Positions 4,611 through 5,352 of a stretch of 5,352 nucleotides of DNA are shown in pieces. The stretch is from positions 1 to 5,352 of the forward strand of contig JBGTEN010000182.1 of NCBI GenBank assembly GCA_041747755.1, in the 5' to 3' direction. Made by a program: the position numbers and the translations under genes. The stretch's first letter is position 1. Each line of letters begins with the position of its first letter. The notes under the pieces are model-generated. The model saw only the letters and a list, made by a program, of their open reading frames with translations, was not told the origin of the DNA and ran no database searches. The DNA is from Aurantibrevibacter sp041747755. Its GTDB lineage: Bacteria; Bacteroidota; Bacteroidia; Flavobacteriales; Flavobacteriaceae.

Positions 4611-4913
4611 ATGATAATTATTGAAAAAACATCTGAATTTGATAAGTGGATTAGAAAGCTAAAAGATATACGGGCAAAATCTAAAATACTTTTCCGAATT
4701 CAAAAACTTGAAACGGATGAACATTTCGGAGATTGTAAACCTGTCGGTGATGGGATAAGCGAAATGAGAATTAATTATGCTAAAGGCTACCGAGTATATT
4801 TTAAAGAAAAGGACAACAAAATCGTAATTCTTTTAATTGGTGGAGATAAATCAACTCAACAAAAGGATATCGAGGTAGCGAAAAAAATCTGGAACAGAAT
4901 AAAAATTGATTGA
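4611..4913 (+). CDS. HigB-like addiction-module toxin (RelE/ParE superfamily, Gp49/TIGR02683 type)
   Basis: This is a complete 100-residue toxin. The order of motifs is that of the phage-derived Gp49/HigB-like 'killer protein' group: FDKWIRKLKDIRAKSKILFRI (10-30), GDCKPVGDGISEMRI (40-54), GYRVYF (59-64), and GGDKSTQQKDIEVAKKIW (77-94). The GDKSTQ.KDI segment is especially diagnostic. Members generally act as ribosome-dependent mRNA endonucleases; activity here is inferred. The gene order is toxin before antitoxin, opposite to parDE. The ATG at 4611 lies 6 bases after the operator repeat and begins the usual 'I.. T..F..W' strand, so no other start is needed. The antitoxin follows after a 1-nt gap. 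Sequence similarity to the upstream ParE is not evident beyond the shared fold, so this is a different module, not a duplication. Confidence 0.92.
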   Translation: MIIIEKTSEFDKWIRKLKDIRAKSKILFRIQKLETDEHFGDCKPVGDGISEMRINYAKGYRVYFKEKDNKIVILLIGGDKSTQQKDIEVAKKIWNRIKID

Positions 4914-4914
4914 T

Positions 4915-5199
4915 ATGGAAACCACAAAATTTGACATAGCCCACTATTTGGACAGCGAAGAAATGATTGCTGAATATTTGAATACAGTGCTCGAAGATGG
5001 AGACAGTTCTGATTTAATAGTAGCAATCGGACATATTGCAAAGTCAATCGGAATGACTAAAATTGCGGAGAAAACAGGAATGAGCAGACCAAGTCTTTAC
5101 AAAGCATTATCAGACGGAGCAAAACCACAATTTGGAACAATAATGAAAGTTTTGAAAGCTATTGGCGGACAAATCAACGTGAAACCAATGTCAGCGTAA
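4915..5199 (+). CDS. HigA-like addiction-module antitoxin, HTH domain (TIGR02684 type)
   Basis: From the ATG at 4915 this is a 94-residue protein. The N-terminus FDIAHYLDSEEMIAEYL (6-22) and the middle DLIVAIGHIAKSIGM (33-47) lead into a helix-turn-helix, TKIAEKTGMSRPSLYKALS (48-66). The ending, GAKPQFGTIMKVLKAIGGQINV, is characteristic of the 'antidote' partner of Gp49-like toxins. It should neutralise the toxin and, as a dimer, bind the palindrome at 4585-4604 to repress the operon. A TTG at 4906 would add MID and overlap the toxin gene by 8 bases. I prefer the ATG because it gives the usual start (ETTKFDIAHYL) and sits 1 nt after the toxin stop. The gene is intact and of normal length. A spacer with hairpins follows. 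Confidence 0.92.
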   Translation: METTKFDIAHYLDSEEMIAEYLNTVLEDGDSSDLIVAIGHIAKSIGMTKIAEKTGMSRPSLYKALSDGAKPQFGTIMKVLKAIGGQINVKPMSA

Positions 5200-5206
5200 A
5201 AAATAC

Positions 5207-5352
5207 GGCACCACAATAACTAAGTATTCGGCCCGCCGATAGGCCAGGGCTGAATATCTTGTTGACGGATCCGGTCTTAGTCTATGGGGAAAGCCTTCTT
5301 TTTGGTGTTTGTCCTGGAGTTTTATTTTGGCCGACTTGCTGTGGTTTTGTGC
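5207..5352. repeat. Probable second long imperfect palindrome (spacer element), reaching the window end
   Basis: Eight bases after the antitoxin stop, GGCACCACA...AAG..TTCGGCC (5207-5233) can be matched to the reverse complement of GGCCGACTTGCTGTGG followed by TTTTGTGC (5329-5352). TCGGCC/GGCCGA, AAG/CTT, CCACA/TGTGG and GCAC/GTGC pair in order, with bulges on both sides. The right arm shares TTTTGGCCG (5325-5333) with the right arm at 3751-3759, and the centre shares GGTGTTTG (around 5304) with that element's centre. The element may continue past the window. No gene is visible here, and the stretch is less AT-rich than the coding regions. Confidence 0.5.
5225..5256. repeat. Strong local hairpin downstream of the HigBA-like operon
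   Basis: TATTCGGCCC (5225-5234) pairs with GGGCTGAATA (5247-5256) over ten positions, including one G-T wobble. Inside, GCC (5235-5237) pairs with GGC (5242-5244) around a GATA loop, with CA unpaired. No T-run follows, so it is not a canonical terminator. It overlaps the left arm of the larger palindrome, so the two folds compete. Confidence 0.65.

Noticed and set aside
4906..4914. TTG start for the HigA-like antitoxin
   Set aside because: It would add only three residues and use a rarer start codon. The ATG at 4915, right after the toxin stop, gives the usual family N-terminus.
1..5352. tRNA or rRNA genes, insertion-sequence transposases, integrase
   Set aside because: No tRNA-like arms with a TTC-type T loop, no rRNA-like sequence and no transposase or recombinase motif were seen in any frame.

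Overview
The window looks like AT-rich accessory chromosome from a member of the Bacteroidota (Flavobacteriia/Cytophagia-like). Three things suggest this: genes of the Bacteroidota-associated DUF6090 membrane-protein family, start codons with little or no Shine-Dalgarno signal, and two promoters that fit the Bacteroidota -7 consensus TAnnTTTG. Every convincing gene is on the + strand. Family names come from recognising motifs by eye; no search was run.

Layout. (1) 1-253: the C-terminal end of an amidase-signature enzyme, cut by the window edge, with a perfect AT-rich inverted repeat across its stop codon. (2) 299-1204: a complete exported alpha/beta-hydrolase (esterase-like). (3) 1370-3649: three tandem DUF6090 paralogues. 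The first is a pseudogene with a nonsense codon and a frameshift; the second and third are intact and only 3 nt apart. Copies 2 and 3 are nearly identical over the first ~141 nt, covering the start and the membrane anchor, and then unrelated at the DNA level. (4) 3655-3787: a long imperfect palindrome. (5) 3841-4382: a ParD/ParE-type toxin-antitoxin operon with its own promoter and operator-like repeats. (6) 4383-4610: a spacer with a probable terminator and a promoter/operator. (7) 4611-5199: a second toxin-antitoxin pair, HigB-like toxin first and HigA-like HTH antitoxin second. (8) 5200-5352: a gene-free, less AT-rich stretch with a strong hairpin and what looks like another long imperfect palindrome reaching the window end.

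How it fits together. The units have unrelated functions, but sequences beginning GCACAMA- or GCACCACA-like follow the stop codon of the esterase, the DUF6090 array and both toxin-antitoxin operons. Two of the four spacers carry a recognisable opposing arm ending in GTGTGTG or TTTTGTGC, and both of those arms share TTTTGGCCG. The region therefore reads as a row of small, self-contained cargo modules separated by related hairpin elements. It resembles an integron cassette array in layout, but no integrase is present and the attC core consensus is not convincingly met. This modular spacer family is the main candidate for something under-described. The second is the DUF6090 array, with its constant anchor and variable outer domain.
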